Notes: generated by a model from the letters alone, not told the origin. A stretch of DNA of 64,000 nt from Stutzerimonas degradans (GCF_024448505.1 NZ_JAMOHV010000001.1:521232-585231); one strand, 5' to 3'; shown: positions 26,974 to 37,103, numbered from the stretch's first letter. Made by a program: numbers and translations.

Positions 26974-28872
26974 TCAGGCTTCGCCGAGAGCTGCCAGGCG
27001 CTTGCGCACGGCCGCTTCGATGCCGACGGCATCCAGGCCGCATTCGGCGAGCATTTCGCTCGGTTTGGCGTGTTCGACGTAGCTGTCCGGCAGGCCGAGG
27101 TGCAGCAGCGGCATGACGATGGCCTCGGCCGCGAGGAATTCGGCAACCGCACTGCCGGCGCCGCCCATGATGCTGTTCTCCTCGACCGTCACCAGCAGCT
27201 CGTGGCTGCTTGCCAGTTCGCGCAACAGGGCTTCGTCCAGCGGCTTGACGAAGCGCATGTCGACCACGGTGGCGTCCAGCGCTTCACCGACCTGCAGCGC
27301 CTCGGGCAGCTGCACGCCAAATACCAGCAGAGCGACGCGTTCGCCCTGACGGCGCACCACGCCCTTGCCAATTTCCAGCGGCGCCAGGCCCGGCTCGATG
27401 GTCGCGTTCGGCCCGCTGCCGCGCGGGTAGCGCACCGCTGCCGGGCCCTCGAACAGATAGCCGGTGGTGAGCATGCGGCGCATCTCGTTCTCGTCGCTCG
27501 GCGTCATGATCAGCATGCCGGGGATGCAGCGCAGGTAGGACAGATCGAAGCTGCCGGCGTGGGTCGGCCCGTCTTCGCCGACCAGACCGGCGCGGTCGAT
27601 GGCGAACAGCACGTCGAGATTCTGCACTGCGACGTCGTGGATCAGCTGGTCATAGGCGCGCTGGAGGAACGTCGAATAGATCGCCACCACTGGCTTCATG
27701 CCCTCGCAGGCCATGCCGGCGGCGAGCGTCACGGCGTGCTGTTCGGCGATGGCGACGTCGAAGTAGCGATCCGGGTAGCGTTCGCTGAAGGCCACCAGGT
27801 CGGAGCCTTCCTTCATCGCCGGGGTGATGCCGGTCAGGCGCGGGTCGGCGGCGGCCATGTCGCACAGCCACTGGCCGAACACGTTGGAGTACTTCGGCCC
27901 GGAAGGCTGCTTCGGCTTGGCGGGCGCACCCACCGGCTCCAGCTTGCTGATTGCGTGCCAGGTGATCGGGTCGGCCTCGGCCGGGGCGAAGCCCTTGCCT
28001 TTCTTGGTGACCACGTGGAGAAACTGTGGGCCATCGAGGTCGCGCATGTTGCGCAGGGTGGCGATCAGCGTCGGCAGGTCGTGGCCGTCGATCGGGCCGA
28101 TGTAGTTCCAGCCGAGTTCCTCGAACAGCGTGCCAGGCACCAGCATGCCCTTGGCGTACTCCTCCGTGCGACGGGCGATTTCCCAGGCGCCGGGCAGGCG
28201 CGACAGCACCTTCTTGCTGCCCTCGCGCATGCTCGCGTAGGTGCGACTGGAGAGGATCTTGGCCAGGTAGTTGGACATGCCGCCGACGTTGCGCGAGATC
28301 GACATATCGTTGTCGTTGAGTACGACGAGCATGTTGGCGCCGACTTCCGGCGCGTGGTTGAGCGCCTCGAAGGCCATGCCGGCGGTCAGCGCGCCGTCGC
28401 CGATCACCGCGATGGCCTTGCGCTTCTCACCCTTGAGGCGGGCGGCGATCGCCATGCCCAGCGCGGCGCCGATCGAAGTGCTGGAATGGCCGACGCCGAA
28501 GGTGTCGTATTCGCTCTCGCTGCGCCGCGGGAAGGCGGCCAGGCCGTCCTTCTGGCGCAGTGTGCCCATACGCTGGCGCCGCCCGGTGAGGATCTTGTGC
28601 GGGTAGGCCTGATGGCCGACATCCCAGACCAGACGGTCGTCAGGGGTGTCGAAGACGTAGTGCAGCGCGATGGTCAGCTCGATCACGCCGAGGCCGGCGC
28701 CGAAGTGGCCGCCTGTCTGGCCGACGCTGAACAACAGATCCTGGCGCAGTTCGTTGGCGAGCTCGTCGAGTTCCGCCTCGCCCAGTCGGCGCAGCTGCTC
28801 GGGCGTCGCCGCTCGGTCAAGAACGGGCGTCGCAGGGCGCACCCGAGGAATCTCATGGAACGTCTTGGGCAT
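26974..28872 (-). CDS. dxs: 1-deoxy-D-xylulose-5-phosphate synthase
   Basis: A thiamine-diphosphate enzyme of 632 aa that condenses pyruvate and glyceraldehyde 3-phosphate, the first step of the MEP isoprenoid pathway. It shows [15 protein letters not shown], the ThDP motif [15 protein letters not shown] to NDN, then [31 protein letters not shown] with the catalytic Glu, and [18 protein letters not shown]. The length is standard. The ATG at 28872 lies 119 bp after ispA on the same strand. The xseB-ispA-dxs order is the usual operon. Confidence 0.97.
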   Translation of the reverse strand: MPKTFHEIPRVRPATPVLDRAATPEQLRRLGEAELDELANELRQDLLFSVGQTGGHFGAGLGVIELTIALHYVFDTPDDRLVWDVGHQAYPHKILTGRRQRMGTLRQKDGLAAFPRRSESEYDTFGVGHSSTSIGAALGMAIAARLKGEKRKAIAVIGDGALTAGMAFEALNHAPEVGANMLVVLNDNDMSISRNVGGMSNYLAKILSSRTYASMREGSKKVLSRLPGAWEIARRTEEYAKGMLVPGTLFEELGWNYIGPIDGHDLPTLIATLRNMRDLDGPQFLHVVTKKGKGFAPAEADPITWHAISKLEPVGAPAKPKQPSGPKYSNVFGQWLCDMAAADPRLTGITPAMKEGSDLVAFSERYPDRYFDVAIAEQHAVTLAAGMACEGMKPVVAIYSTFLQRAYDQLIHDVAVQNLDVLFAIDRAGLVGEDGPTHAGSFDLSYLRCIPGMLIMTPSDENEMRRMLTTGYLFEGPAAVRYPRGSGPNATIEPGLAPLEIGKGVVRRQGERVALLVFGVQLPEALQVGEALDATVVDMRFVKPLDEALLRELASSHELLVTVEENSIMGGAGSAVAEFLAAEAIVMPLLHLGLPDSYVEHAKPSEMLAECGLDAVGIEAAVRKRLAALGEA

Positions 28873-28991
28873 CAGGCGGATCGTTTTGTCGTTGAAAAAA
28901 GAGCGGCAGTTTACCCGATGGGGGCGACGATAAGAACGGCCGCGCGCTCGGTGGGGCTTCGTCGCGGCCGCGCTGCCTGCGGCCGGACGCT

Positions 28992-29882
28992 TCAGCTGCG
29001 GCGCTCGACGATGAAACGCGCCAGCTCGCGCAGCGGTTCGGCGGCGATATCGAAGGGGCGCAGCGCATGCAGGGCCTGATCGCGCAGCTCGATGGCGTAG
29101 GCCTTGGCCTCATCCAGTCCGAGCAACGCCGGGTAGGTCGGCTTGTCGCGGGCGATGTCGGCGCCCTGGTGTTTGCCGAGTGTGGCGGTGTCGCTCTCGA
29201 CATCGAGGATGTCGTCCTGCACCTGGAATGCCAGGCCAATCGACCGGGCGTAGTGGCTCAGCGCGCCGAGGCTGTCGGCGTCGGCATGGCCGCTGGCCAG
29301 TGCGCCGAGCTGCACGCTGGCTTCGATCAGCGCGCCGGTCTTGTGCCGGTGCATCAGCTCCAGCGCGGCGCGATCGAGTTTCAGCCCGACCGAACCGAGG
29401 TCGATGGCCTGCCCGCCGACCATGCCGGCCGGGCCTGCGGCACGCGCCAGCACGGCGAACATGCGCAGGCGCAACGCGGCATCGGCAGGATTGTGCTTTT
29501 CCTCGGCCATCGCCTCGAAGGCCAGGCTCTGCAGGCCATCGCCGGCGAGAATCGCGCAGGCTTCGTCGAAGGCTTTGTGGGTGGTCGGCTGGCCGCGACG
29601 CAGGTCGTCGTCGTCCATCGCCGGCAGGTCGTCGTGCACCAGCGAGTAGGCGTGGATCAGCTCGACCGCGCAGGCGGCGCCATCGGCTGTCGCGCGGTCG
29701 CCGCGCAGCGCTTCGCAGGCGGCGTAGACCAACAGTGGACGCACGCGCTTGCCGCCGTTCATCACGCTGTAGCGCATCGCCTGGTAGAGGCGTTCAAGCT
29801 GCGGGCGCGGGGGGGCGAAGAGCGCTTCGAGGCAGCTGTCGACGCGTTGCTGACAGTCTTTCTGGTAGTCGCCGATGATCAT
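28992..29882 (-). CDS. ispA: Farnesyl diphosphate synthase
   Basis: A 296-aa short-chain prenyltransferase. The first Asp-rich motif is seen in [20 protein letters not shown] (DDxxxxD), the second in [13 protein letters not shown] (DDxxD), along with [17 protein letters not shown]. It builds FPP from IPP and DMAPP for quinones and undecaprenyl phosphate. Its start overlaps the xseB stop by four bases (ATGA), showing translational coupling. Confidence 0.97.
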   Translation of the reverse strand: MIIGDYQKDCQQRVDSCLEALFAPPRPQLERLYQAMRYSVMNGGKRVRPLLVYAACEALRGDRATADGAACAVELIHAYSLVHDDLPAMDDDDLRRGQPTTHKAFDEACAILAGDGLQSLAFEAMAEEKHNPADAALRLRMFAVLARAAGPAGMVGGQAIDLGSVGLKLDRAALELMHRHKTGALIEASVQLGALASGHADADSLGALSHYARSIGLAFQVQDDILDVESDTATLGKHQGADIARDKPTYPALLGLDEAKAYAIELRDQALHALRPFDIAAEPLRELARFIVERRS

Positions 29883-30121
29883 GCCTGGGTATCCGGCTCG
29901 AAGGGCGCTTCCTGCAGGGCGCCGTCGCGTTCGAGCAGGATCTGCACCTTCTGTTCGGCCTGGCTCAGCGCCGCCTGGCAGTCGCGCGTCAGGCCGATGC
30001 CCTGTTCGAAGCAGGTCAGCGAGTCCTCCAGCGACAGCTCGCCGCTTTCCAGGCGTTCGACCAGTTGCTGCAGTTCGGCGAGGGATTGTTCGAAATCGAG
30101 GGCGGCTTTCTTGCGGGCCAT
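29879..30121 (-). CDS. xseB: Exodeoxyribonuclease VII small subunit
   Basis: An 80-aa, highly charged helical protein with [20 protein letters not shown] and [20 protein letters not shown], the XseB signature. It combines with XseA (not in the window) to degrade single-stranded DNA to acid-soluble oligonucleotides. It is the first gene of the xseB-ispA-dxs run. Confidence 0.97.
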   Translation of the reverse strand: MARKKAALDFEQSLAELQQLVERLESGELSLEDSLTCFEQGIGLTRDCQAALSQAEQKVQILLERDGALQEAPFEPDTQA

Positions 30122-30206
30122 GCGGGCACCTGTCGGCGGCGGGTCGGAAACGGGCGCGACATTAGCAAAGAAGCCCTGTCGCAGCCACCCGTTCGCCGGT
30201 ATCCGC

Positions 30207-30974
30207 TCAGGCGAGGTAGGTGGCCCAGAAGTAGTAAAGCGTCATGCCGCTGCCGACCAGGATCACCAGCGCGCGCAGCCAGCTCGCCGGCAGTTTCTGA
30301 CTCAGCGCACCGCCGGCGTAGCCGCCGAGCGTCGCGCCGCCGAGCAGGATCAGCAGTTCGAACCAGCTGACCCGCCCGGCGAAGATGAAGGTCAGGCTGG
30401 CGACGCTGTAGATCACCGCCGAGATCAGGTTCTTCAGCGCGTTGGCGCGCACCAGCGCATGCCCCTCGATGGAGAACGCCGCCAGCTGCAGGATGCCCAT
30501 GCCGGCGCCGAAGTAGCCGCCGTAGATCGACACCAGGCTATGTGCGCCGAGCGACAGCGGCGAATGCGGTGGCACGGCGCTTTCCTTGCGCCGCGCGGCC
30601 AGCCAGCGGCTCAGTCGCGGGCTGGCGGCGAACAGCGCGGTAGCGGCGAGCAGCAGCCAGGGGATCAGCAGGCTGAACACGTCGTCGCCACCGGCCAGCA
30701 GCAGCAGGCCGCCGAGCAGGCCGCCGGCCAGACCGGCCAGCAACAGTGGCAGCAGGTAGCGACCGAGCGGACGCAGACTTGCGCGTGCCGCCCAGGCGCC
30801 GGCCAGGCTGGCGGGCCAGAGCGCCACGGCATTGGTGGCGTTGGCGGTCACCGGCGGCAGGCCGATGGCCAGCAGCGCCGGGAAGGAGAAGAAGGTGCCG
30901 CCGCCGGCCAGTGCGTTCATCCCGCCTGCGGCGAAACCGGCGGCGACCAGCAGCAGAATCTCGAGGATCGACAT
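30207..30974 (-). CDS. TSUP (TauE/SafE) family transporter
   Basis: A 255-aa inner-membrane protein with about eight hydrophobic segments. The N-terminal repeat [20 protein letters not shown] and the parallel second repeat [20 protein letters not shown] are the family hallmarks. TSUP proteins export sulfite, sulfoacetate or other organosulfur compounds. The ATG at 30974 removes a 21-residue non-conserved extension. The substrate is unknown, and no sulfur gene is nearby. Confidence 0.88.
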   Translation of the reverse strand: MSILEILLLVAAGFAAGGMNALAGGGTFFSFPALLAIGLPPVTANATNAVALWPASLAGAWAARASLRPLGRYLLPLLLAGLAGGLLGGLLLLAGGDDVFSLLIPWLLLAATALFAASPRLSRWLAARRKESAVPPHSPLSLGAHSLVSIYGGYFGAGMGILQLAAFSIEGHALVRANALKNLISAVIYSVASLTFIFAGRVSWFELLILLGGATLGGYAGGALSQKLPASWLRALVILVGSGMTLYYFWATYLA

Positions 30975-31047
30975 GAGGCAGGGTCCGTGGCAAAAACGGG
31001 CAGGGTAGCCAGCCCGTCGCGCCAAGGCCAGCCGCACATGGCGCGGC

Positions 31048-33444
31048 TCAGCCGTCTAGCGGCAATAACAGCGCCGGCGTCGGCGGGATGACACCGGCCA
31101 GCAGGCATTCCTCGGCGGCCAGCGGGCGCGCGTAGTGGTAGCCCTGCAGGCTCGGGCAGTTGTTCAGCCGCAGGAACGCCGCCTGCCGCTCGTTCTCCAC
31201 CCCCTCGGCGACCACGTGCAGGCCCAGGTGTGCCGCCATCGTCAGAATGCCGCGCACCAGCGCCACCGAGTGCTCGCTATCGGGCAGGCCAGCGACGAAT
31301 TCGCGGTCGATCTTGATGCCGTCGAAGGGGAAGCGCTGCAGGTAGGTCAGCGAGGCGTAGCCAGTGCCGAAGTCGTCGAGCAGCAGCGGCAGGCCGGCGG
31401 TCTTGAGGCGGGTGAGGGTCTGCTGCACATGCTCGTCGGCCTCCAGCAGCGCGCTCTCGGTGATCTCCAGTTCCAGCAGCTCCGCCGGCGTGTCTTCCTC
31501 GGCAAGGATGGCGAGCAGGCTGCCGGCCAGATCGGCCTGACGGAAATCGAGCGGCGAAAGGTTCACCGCGATCCGCAGTTGGTGACCCTGTTCGCGCCAC
31601 TGGCGCGCCTGCCGGCAGGCCTGGCGGAACACCCAGCGGGTGGTTTCGATGATCAGCCCGCTGTCTTCGAGCACCGGGATGAATTCGCCCGGCGGCACCA
31701 GACCGCGCTCGGGTGAGTTCCAGCGCAGCAGCGCTTCCATCACCTCGGGTTCGCCCGCGGCGTTCACCTGTGCCTGGTAATGCAGCACGAACTGCTCTTC
31801 GTCCAGCGCGCGGCGCAACGCCTGCTCGAGCTGACGGCGGCGCTCGGCCGCGGCGCTGAGCTCCTGGCTGAAGAAGCGCGTGCAGTTGCGCCCGGCATCC
31901 TTGGCGGCATACAGCGCCAGGTCGACCTGCTTGAGCAGCTCGCTGGCGCTGCCGCGACCGTCGCTGCTGGCGATGCCGATGCTGGGGCTGACGAAGCATT
32001 CGTACTGGTTGATGCGGATGGGCGGCTGGAAGCCTTCGATCAGATGCTCGGCCAGTTGCCCGGCCTGCTGGGCGTCGCTGTGTTCGAGCAGCAGCATGAA
32101 CTCGTCGCCGCCGGTGCGCGCCAGCAGCGCCGGCTCCGGCGCCAGCTGACGCAGGCGCTCGCCGACCTGGACCAGCAGGCGGTCGCCGATCTCGTGGCTG
32201 AGGGCGTCGTTGATACGCTTGAAGTGATCCAGGTCGAGGTACAACAGGCTCAGCGCCACGCGCTCGCTGAGCAGTTGCTCGAGTCGCTGGACTAGGAAGT
32301 TGCGGTTGGCCAGCTGTGTCAGCGGGTCGAAATGCGCGAGGAAGCGCAGACGCTGCTCGGCACGCAGATGGTCGCCGATGTCACGCAGCAGCATCAGCGC
32401 GTGCGTTTCACCGTTGCGCAGGAACGGCGTGCAGGTGATTTCCAGCGGCACCTGCTGGCCGTGCCGGTGCCCGGTCAGCTGCAGCACGCTGTTGGCCGGT
32501 GCGCGCTGCAGCCGCTCGGTGGCGTCCGGCTCGAGCAGACGGTCGGCCGGAACATTGCCCACCAGCTCGTCCGGTGCGCAGTCGAACAGGGCGGCGGCGG
32601 CCGGGTTGGCCTGTTGCACGCGCAGCTCGCCGTCGACCACCAGCATGCCGATCGGCGCCGTGTCGATGAGGTTGCGCATCAGCTGCTCGCTTTCCTGCTG
32701 GGCGAGCCGGCGCTGGTGCAGCTGGTTCATCATCTGGCTGAAAGTGGTGGCGAGCTGACCGATCTCGTCCTGGCCGCTGACGGCTGGCGGCTGCGGCTGC
32801 TGATCCTGGGCGAAGGTCCGTGCGGCCCGGTCGATGCGGGCCAGGCGGCGGGTGATCAGGTGGTTGTAGAGCAGGTTGAGCGCCAGGCCGAGCAATACCA
32901 GCAGGCTCAGCGTCTGCGCCAGGTAGAACCAGCCGTCGCGGCGGGTTTGCGCCACGACCGGAGCGAAATCGAACTCCACCAGCAGCGCTTCGCGCAGCGG
33001 CGCACCCGTTTGGGTGGCGCGGTCCAGCGGGTAGATGACCAGCTGCCGCGCCGACGAATCGCCCAGCCAGCCGACGCGGCCACTGCGCACGTAGTCGGTG
33101 AGTACGTCCGGGTCGATCAGCGTCAGCTTCGTCGGGTCCAGCCCCAGGCGGGTGCTGCCGATGACGCGCAGCTGCTGGTCGATGACCATCGCCCAGCGCA
33201 CGCCCTGCAGGCTGGCGACGTCGGCCAGCTCGGTCTGCAGCTCGGCGGTACGGCCCATGCGCTGGTGGTCGCTGAGGCTGCTCTGCAGCAGCGCCAGGTG
33301 CTGGCGGGTATGGACGCGCCAGTGCTCCAGCGTCTCCTCGACGCGACTCGGCATGTGCCAGGCAGTCAGCAGCAGGGTGAACGTCAGGGCGAACAGGCCG
33401 AGCAGCAGCGGCAGCGACAGACGCAGGGAATAGCGGGTCAGCAT
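31048..33444 (-). CDS. Membrane diguanylate cyclase/phosphodiesterase (HAMP-PAS-GGDEF-EAL)
   Basis: A 798-aa c-di-GMP enzyme. One N-terminal helix, a periplasmic domain (about 30-165), a second helix (about 170-190), HAMP (about 190-245), PAS (about 250-370), GGDEF (about 375-535) and EAL (about 545-790) follow in order. GGDEF reads ARTGGDEFMLLLE (intact), but the upstream inhibitory site RxxD is replaced by PEPA. EAL looks active: MEALLRWNSP, LELEITESALLE, LLLDDFGTGYASL, GIKIDREFV, VVAEGVENERQ, SLQGYHYARPL. It overlaps the binding-lipoprotein gene by seven bases, so the two are co-translated. Confidence 0.93.
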   Translation of the reverse strand: MLTRYSLRLSLPLLLGLFALTFTLLLTAWHMPSRVEETLEHWRVHTRQHLALLQSSLSDHQRMGRTAELQTELADVASLQGVRWAMVIDQQLRVIGSTRLGLDPTKLTLIDPDVLTDYVRSGRVGWLGDSSARQLVIYPLDRATQTGAPLREALLVEFDFAPVVAQTRRDGWFYLAQTLSLLVLLGLALNLLYNHLITRRLARIDRAARTFAQDQQPQPPAVSGQDEIGQLATTFSQMMNQLHQRRLAQQESEQLMRNLIDTAPIGMLVVDGELRVQQANPAAAALFDCAPDELVGNVPADRLLEPDATERLQRAPANSVLQLTGHRHGQQVPLEITCTPFLRNGETHALMLLRDIGDHLRAEQRLRFLAHFDPLTQLANRNFLVQRLEQLLSERVALSLLYLDLDHFKRINDALSHEIGDRLLVQVGERLRQLAPEPALLARTGGDEFMLLLEHSDAQQAGQLAEHLIEGFQPPIRINQYECFVSPSIGIASSDGRGSASELLKQVDLALYAAKDAGRNCTRFFSQELSAAAERRRQLEQALRRALDEEQFVLHYQAQVNAAGEPEVMEALLRWNSPERGLVPPGEFIPVLEDSGLIIETTRWVFRQACRQARQWREQGHQLRIAVNLSPLDFRQADLAGSLLAILAEEDTPAELLELEITESALLEADEHVQQTLTRLKTAGLPLLLDDFGTGYASLTYLQRFPFDGIKIDREFVAGLPDSEHSVALVRGILTMAAHLGLHVVAEGVENERQAAFLRLNNCPSLQGYHYARPLAAEECLLAGVIPPTPALLLPLDG

Positions 33445-34373
33445 TTCCTACCTCGGCATTCGGCAAGCAACTGTTGGGCGGGGCGCGGATTGGCGAGCAG
33501 ACCGCGCTCGCTCAGATAATCGCTCAGATGCTGGACGCTGCGCAGCAGCTGGCCGCTGTCCAGCCATTGGCGGTTGAGCGCGGCGTCGCCCATCACCACC
33601 CCGGCCAGCGTGACCTGCATCGCCTCGGCGCTGAGCCCGAGGCGCGCCTGCAGGCGCGGATCGGTTTCCGCACGGTTTTCCTGCCAGGTGCGCAGCGAGG
33701 TGAGCCACAGCGCCTTGAGCTGCAGGCGCCGCTCGGTGCTGACGTGCCGGCGGTCGACCACCAGCACGTCGACGATCTCGCCAGGTAGCTGCCGGCTGTC
33801 GAACAGCCGTCGCGCGCCGTGGCGCTCCAGTGCCGGCCCTTCCGAGGCGAAGGAGATGACTGCATCGACCTTGCCCTCGCGGAAGGCCTCGACGTGCTCG
33901 TGCACCGGCAGGCTGACCACGGTCACGTCGTCGATGCTCAGCTGCGCCTGGTCGAGCAGGCGCTCCAGAAAGAATGCGCCGAGCGCCGTGTTCTCGACGC
34001 CGATGCGCTGTCCCTTCAGCGCGTCCAGCGAGGCGATCGGGGCACGCGCGAACAGCGCATCGGCACCGGCGGAGACGTTGGCGACCAGCACGATCTCCAG
34101 GTCGAGTTCCGGCGCGCGGTCCTGCAACAACAGCACTTCGTCCAGCGTCAGCAGCGCGGCGTCCAGCATGCCGTTGCGAAAGCCGCGCAGCACACCGGTG
34201 GTCGTCGGATACTCGACCAGGCGCACGCCGGCGGATTCGGTCCAGCGCAGATCGTCGGCCAGATAGATCGGTCCATAGCCCAGCCAGCGATTGCTGCCGA
34301 CGCGAGTCGGCTCGGTATTCGGCTGGCAGCCGAGCAGAATCAGGCCAAGCAGCAACAGAAGTGTCAGGCGCAT
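33438..34373 (-). CDS. Periplasmic substrate-binding lipoprotein (NMT1/SsuA-like)
   Basis: A 311-aa protein with lipobox LILLGC (Cys at 16) and an NMT1-type binding fold: GSNRWLGYGPIYLADDLRWT, RGFRNGMLDAALLTLDEVLL, ALKGQRIGVENTALGAFFLE, AFREGKVDAVISFASEGPAL. No ABC permease or ATPase is adjacent. Instead its stop lies inside the start region of the GGDEF-EAL gene. This suggests it senses a periplasmic ligand for that enzyme, as NspS does for MbaA in Vibrio cholerae. The ligand is unknown. The ATG at 34373 opens the signal. Confidence 0.83.
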   Translation of the reverse strand: MRLTLLLLLGLILLGCQPNTEPTRVGSNRWLGYGPIYLADDLRWTESAGVRLVEYPTTTGVLRGFRNGMLDAALLTLDEVLLLQDRAPELDLEIVLVANVSAGADALFARAPIASLDALKGQRIGVENTALGAFFLERLLDQAQLSIDDVTVVSLPVHEHVEAFREGKVDAVISFASEGPALERHGARRLFDSRQLPGEIVDVLVVDRRHVSTERRLQLKALWLTSLRTWQENRAETDPRLQARLGLSAEAMQVTLAGVVMGDAALNRQWLDSGQLLRSVQHLSDYLSERGLLANPRPAQQLLAECRGRKC

Positions 34374-34516
34374 CCTGCGACCTCGTGATGGTTGAGTGCC
34401 ACCATAGCGGAGTCGCACAGCCGCGTGAATCCCGCAAAAAGTCTAGGGCCATTCATCTTCCGGCTAGATGCCGGCAAGGCCGGTCCGCCCGTGGGGCACG
34501 GCGTTTCGCAGGCAAT

Positions 34517-34542
34517 AAAAAAGCCGGCTTGTGGCCGGCTTT
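34517..34542 (-). terminator. Rho-independent terminator of ppa
   Basis: Read on the minus strand, AAAGCCGGC and GCCGGCTTT pair around a short loop, with a run of T following. It lies 17 bp after the ppa stop. Confidence 0.88.
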
Positions 34543-34558
34543 CAGGGGTGGCGCTGGC

Positions 34559-35086
34559 TTACTTCTGATAAGCCTCCGCCGCCTTGATGATTGCTGCGCG
34601 GGCCGCATCGGCGCCTTCCCAGCCTTCGACCTTGACCCACTTGCCTTTCTCCAGATCCTTGTAGTTCTCGAAGAAGTGCTTGATCTGCTCGATCAGCAGC
34701 GGAGGCAGGTCGGTGTATTCCTTCACGTCCTTGTACAGCTGGGTCAGCTTGTCGTGCGGGACGGCGATCAGCTTGGCGTCACCGCCGGCTTCGTCGGTCA
34801 TGTTCAGCACGCCGACCGGACGGCAGCGGATGACCGAACCCGGTGCGACCGGATACGGGGTCACGACCAGCACGTCCAGCGGGTCGCCGTCGTCAGCCAG
34901 GGTGTGCGGGATGAAACCGTAGTTGGCCGGGTAGAACATCGGGGTGGCCATGAAGCGGTCGACGAACAGGCAGTCGGTGTCGTGATCGATTTCGTACTTG
35001 ATCGGTGCGTGGTTGGCCGGGATTTCGATGGCGACGTAGATGTCGTTCGGCAGATCTTTGCCAGCCGGGACTTTGCTGTAGCTCAT
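34559..35086 (-). CDS. ppa: Inorganic pyrophosphatase
   Basis: A family I soluble pyrophosphatase of 175 aa. It hydrolyses PPi and drives biosynthesis. The metal-binding signature [11 protein letters not shown], the [20 protein letters not shown] block and [16 protein letters not shown] are present. The start at 35086 gives [20 protein letters not shown], the normal N-terminus. It stands alone with its own terminator. Confidence 0.97.
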   Translation of the reverse strand: MSYSKVPAGKDLPNDIYVAIEIPANHAPIKYEIDHDTDCLFVDRFMATPMFYPANYGFIPHTLADDGDPLDVLVVTPYPVAPGSVIRCRPVGVLNMTDEAGGDAKLIAVPHDKLTQLYKDVKEYTDLPPLLIEQIKHFFENYKDLEKGKWVKVEGWEGADAARAAIIKAAEAYQK

Positions 35087-35194
35087 GAAGGAAAGGCTCC
35101 GTGATCGGCCAGCGTGGCCGGGGGGCGGAAAAAAGTGGGCGCGATTATAGGCGCAATGTCGCGCGCAATGCACGCCGGGTTCGACGCGTACGGC

Positions 35195-36007
35195 CTAGGC
35201 AGGTTCCCGGTAGGCCGGGTGTTCGGCCTGCAGTCGCTGCAAGCGTTGCAGCGGGTTCTGACGATAGAAATCGGCGAGCTGGGCGTAGACCTCGGGGAAG
35301 GCGGCGTGCAGCAGGTCCGGCGCGCTGAAGAAGTATTCGCTGGTGACGGCGAAGAACTCCGCCGGGTTTTCCGCGGCATAGGGATCGATCGGCGTTTCGG
35401 CGTCTGGATCGGCGTCGAGGCTGGCGTTCAGCTGGTCGTAGGCCTGCTGCATGGCCACCGCCCAGGCGTCGATGCGCATGTAGCGGTGCAACGGCGGCAA
35501 GCCATTGGCGTCGCCGTTGAGCATGTCCAGCTTGTGCGCCAGCTCGTGGATCACCAGGTTGTAGGCCTCCCAGCCACCGCTCTGCTGCACGCCGGGCCAG
35601 GCGAGGATCACCGGGCCCTGCAGCCAGGCCTCGCCGCTGTGTTCGGCGTCCCACTCATGCTCGACGCCGGCGGCGTCGCGGTGCTTCTGCGGGCTGAGGA
35701 AGTCGTCCGGATAGATGACGATCTCGTGGAAGCCGCGATACCAGCCCAGATCGGCCAGATGCAGCAGCGGCAGCTGGGCCTGCAGTGCCAGGCGCAGGCG
35801 ATCCTCGGCCTGCAGCTCGACGCCCGGCCGGGCGGTCAGACGCTTATCGTGCAGGAACAGCACGGCGCGTTCGCGCAAGCGGGCGAGTTCGTCGTCGCCG
35901 AGGCCATCGAGAATCGGCAGGCTGTCGAGCACCTGCTGCCACAGCTCCGGGGCCACCGGGTTGCGGGCGAGGATGCGTTTGCGCTGCCAGGCGCGAAAGG
36001 ACCACAT
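35195..36007 (-). CDS. mtfA: M90 zinc metallopeptidase (MtfA family)
   Basis: A 270-aa cytosolic zinc peptidase. The HExxH site is in LVIHELAHKLDMLNGDANGL, with a downstream acidic ligand region AAENPAEFFAVTSEYFF. The N-terminal WSFRAWQRKRILARNPV is typical of MtfA, which in E. coli binds the Mlc repressor and influences glucose PTS expression. Its job in pseudomonads is not settled. Confidence 0.93.
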   Translation of the reverse strand: MWSFRAWQRKRILARNPVAPELWQQVLDSLPILDGLGDDELARLRERAVLFLHDKRLTARPGVELQAEDRLRLALQAQLPLLHLADLGWYRGFHEIVIYPDDFLSPQKHRDAAGVEHEWDAEHSGEAWLQGPVILAWPGVQQSGGWEAYNLVIHELAHKLDMLNGDANGLPPLHRYMRIDAWAVAMQQAYDQLNASLDADPDAETPIDPYAAENPAEFFAVTSEYFFSAPDLLHAAFPEVYAQLADFYRQNPLQRLQRLQAEHPAYREPA

Positions 36008-36080
36008 GCGTGCAGGTTCCAGCGAGGCGGGCGCTCACCATAAGCGCGGCGGCGATGTGCGGCAAGCCGCGCGCAGGCGC

Positions 36081-36959
36081 TCAGGTCGCCGCGTCCGGCG
36101 ACGTCTGTCCGAGCTTGTGTGGGTTGAGCACTGCATAGATGCGGCGGATCTGCCGGCCGTCGCTGACCAGCGTCATCGCCGCGTGGAGGTGCTCGCCGTG
36201 CAGTACCAGCACGCCGGGCTCGCCATTGATCCAGGCGACGCGTGCCTGCCATTGACCCGCCGCGCGACGAGCGATGCCGCGGGCCAGGCGCGTCGAAGCC
36301 CGCACGCCGTGCAGCGTCTTCGAGGCGGCCGAGACCAGACCACCACCGTCGGCCATCCAGCTCACGTCTTCGGCGAGCAGTTCGGCGAAGGCCGTGCTGT
36401 CCGCTTCCAGCAGCGTGGCGGCGAAGCGCTCCACCAGCCGTCGATGCGCCTCGCCATCGACTGCGAAGCGCGGCCGCTCCTCGCGCACCCGGCGCCGTGC
36501 GCGGCTGATGATCTGCCGGCAGGCGGCCGCGTTCTTGCCGAGGGTCGCGGCGATCTGTTCGTAGGAATGTTCGAGCACCTCGCGCAGCAGCAGGGCTGCA
36601 CGTTCCTCGGCGCCGAGGCGTTCGAGCAGCACCATGAAGGCCATCGAGATGTCCGCGCCGAGGTCGGCCAGCCGCTCGCCTTCGTGGTCGCCGAGGCCGA
36701 GCAGCGGTTCCGGCAGCCAGGGGCCGAGGTACTCCTCGCGGCGTGCGCGTCGCTGGCGCAGCTGGTCGATGCCCAGCCGCGTCACCACGGTGACCAGCCA
36801 GGCCTCGGCGTCGCGAATCGTCGCCGCATCCGCGCCGCTCCACTTGAGCCAGGCGTCCTGCAGCAGATCCTCGGCGTCGGCGCGGCTGCCCAGCAGCCGG
36901 TAGGCCAGGCCGAACAGCTTCGGCCGTAGCGTTTGAAAGAAATCCGTCTTGTCCCGCAC
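36081..36959 (-). CDS. ECF41-type RNA polymerase sigma factor
   Basis: A 292-aa ECF sigma factor with sigma2 (FGLAYRLLGSRADAEDLLQD), sigma4 (EEERAALLLREVLEHSYEQI region) and a C-terminal SnoaL-like extension. The three ECF41 signatures are visible: WLPEP in the linker, DGGG in the extension and NPHKL (NPDKL type) near the end. In this family the extension tunes sigma activity in place of an anti-sigma factor. It is divergent from a carboxymuconolactone-decarboxylase-like gene, the usual ECF41 partner, and a matching promoter faces each gene. Confidence 0.92.
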   Translation of the reverse strand: MRDKTDFFQTLRPKLFGLAYRLLGSRADAEDLLQDAWLKWSGADAATIRDAEAWLVTVVTRLGIDQLRQRRARREEYLGPWLPEPLLGLGDHEGERLADLGADISMAFMVLLERLGAEERAALLLREVLEHSYEQIAATLGKNAAACRQIISRARRRVREERPRFAVDGEAHRRLVERFAATLLEADSTAFAELLAEDVSWMADGGGLVSAASKTLHGVRASTRLARGIARRAAGQWQARVAWINGEPGVLVLHGEHLHAAMTLVSDGRQIRRIYAVLNPHKLGQTSPDAAT

Positions 36960-36990
36960 GTCAGTTCCTCACGATGACTCGTCCAGTATG

Positions 36991-37017
36991 GACGGATCGA
37001 CCGTGCGCGCTGTGACA
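36991..37017 (-). promoter_or_regulatory. ECF41-type promoter for the sigma-factor gene
   Basis: On the minus strand TGTCACA (37011-37017) is followed after exactly 16 bp by CGTC (36991-36994), the -35/-10 pair reported for ECF41 targets. The sigma gene start lies 32 bp downstream, implying autoregulation. Confidence 0.75.
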
Positions 37018-37037
37018 GCCGACTTTTTCGGCACCGC

Positions 37038-37064
37038 TGTCACAACCCTGCGGGCGGCTGCGTC
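37038..37064 (+). promoter_or_regulatory. ECF41-type promoter for the carboxymuconolactone-decarboxylase-like gene
   Basis: TGTCACA (37038-37044), 16-bp spacer, CGTC (37061-37064). It is the mirror of the sigma-gene promoter, with 20 bp between the two -35 boxes. The start codon is 40 bp downstream. Confidence 0.8.
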
Positions 37065-37103
37065 CTGGCTGGGTCATTACCGACAAACCGACTGGAGACC
37101 GCC

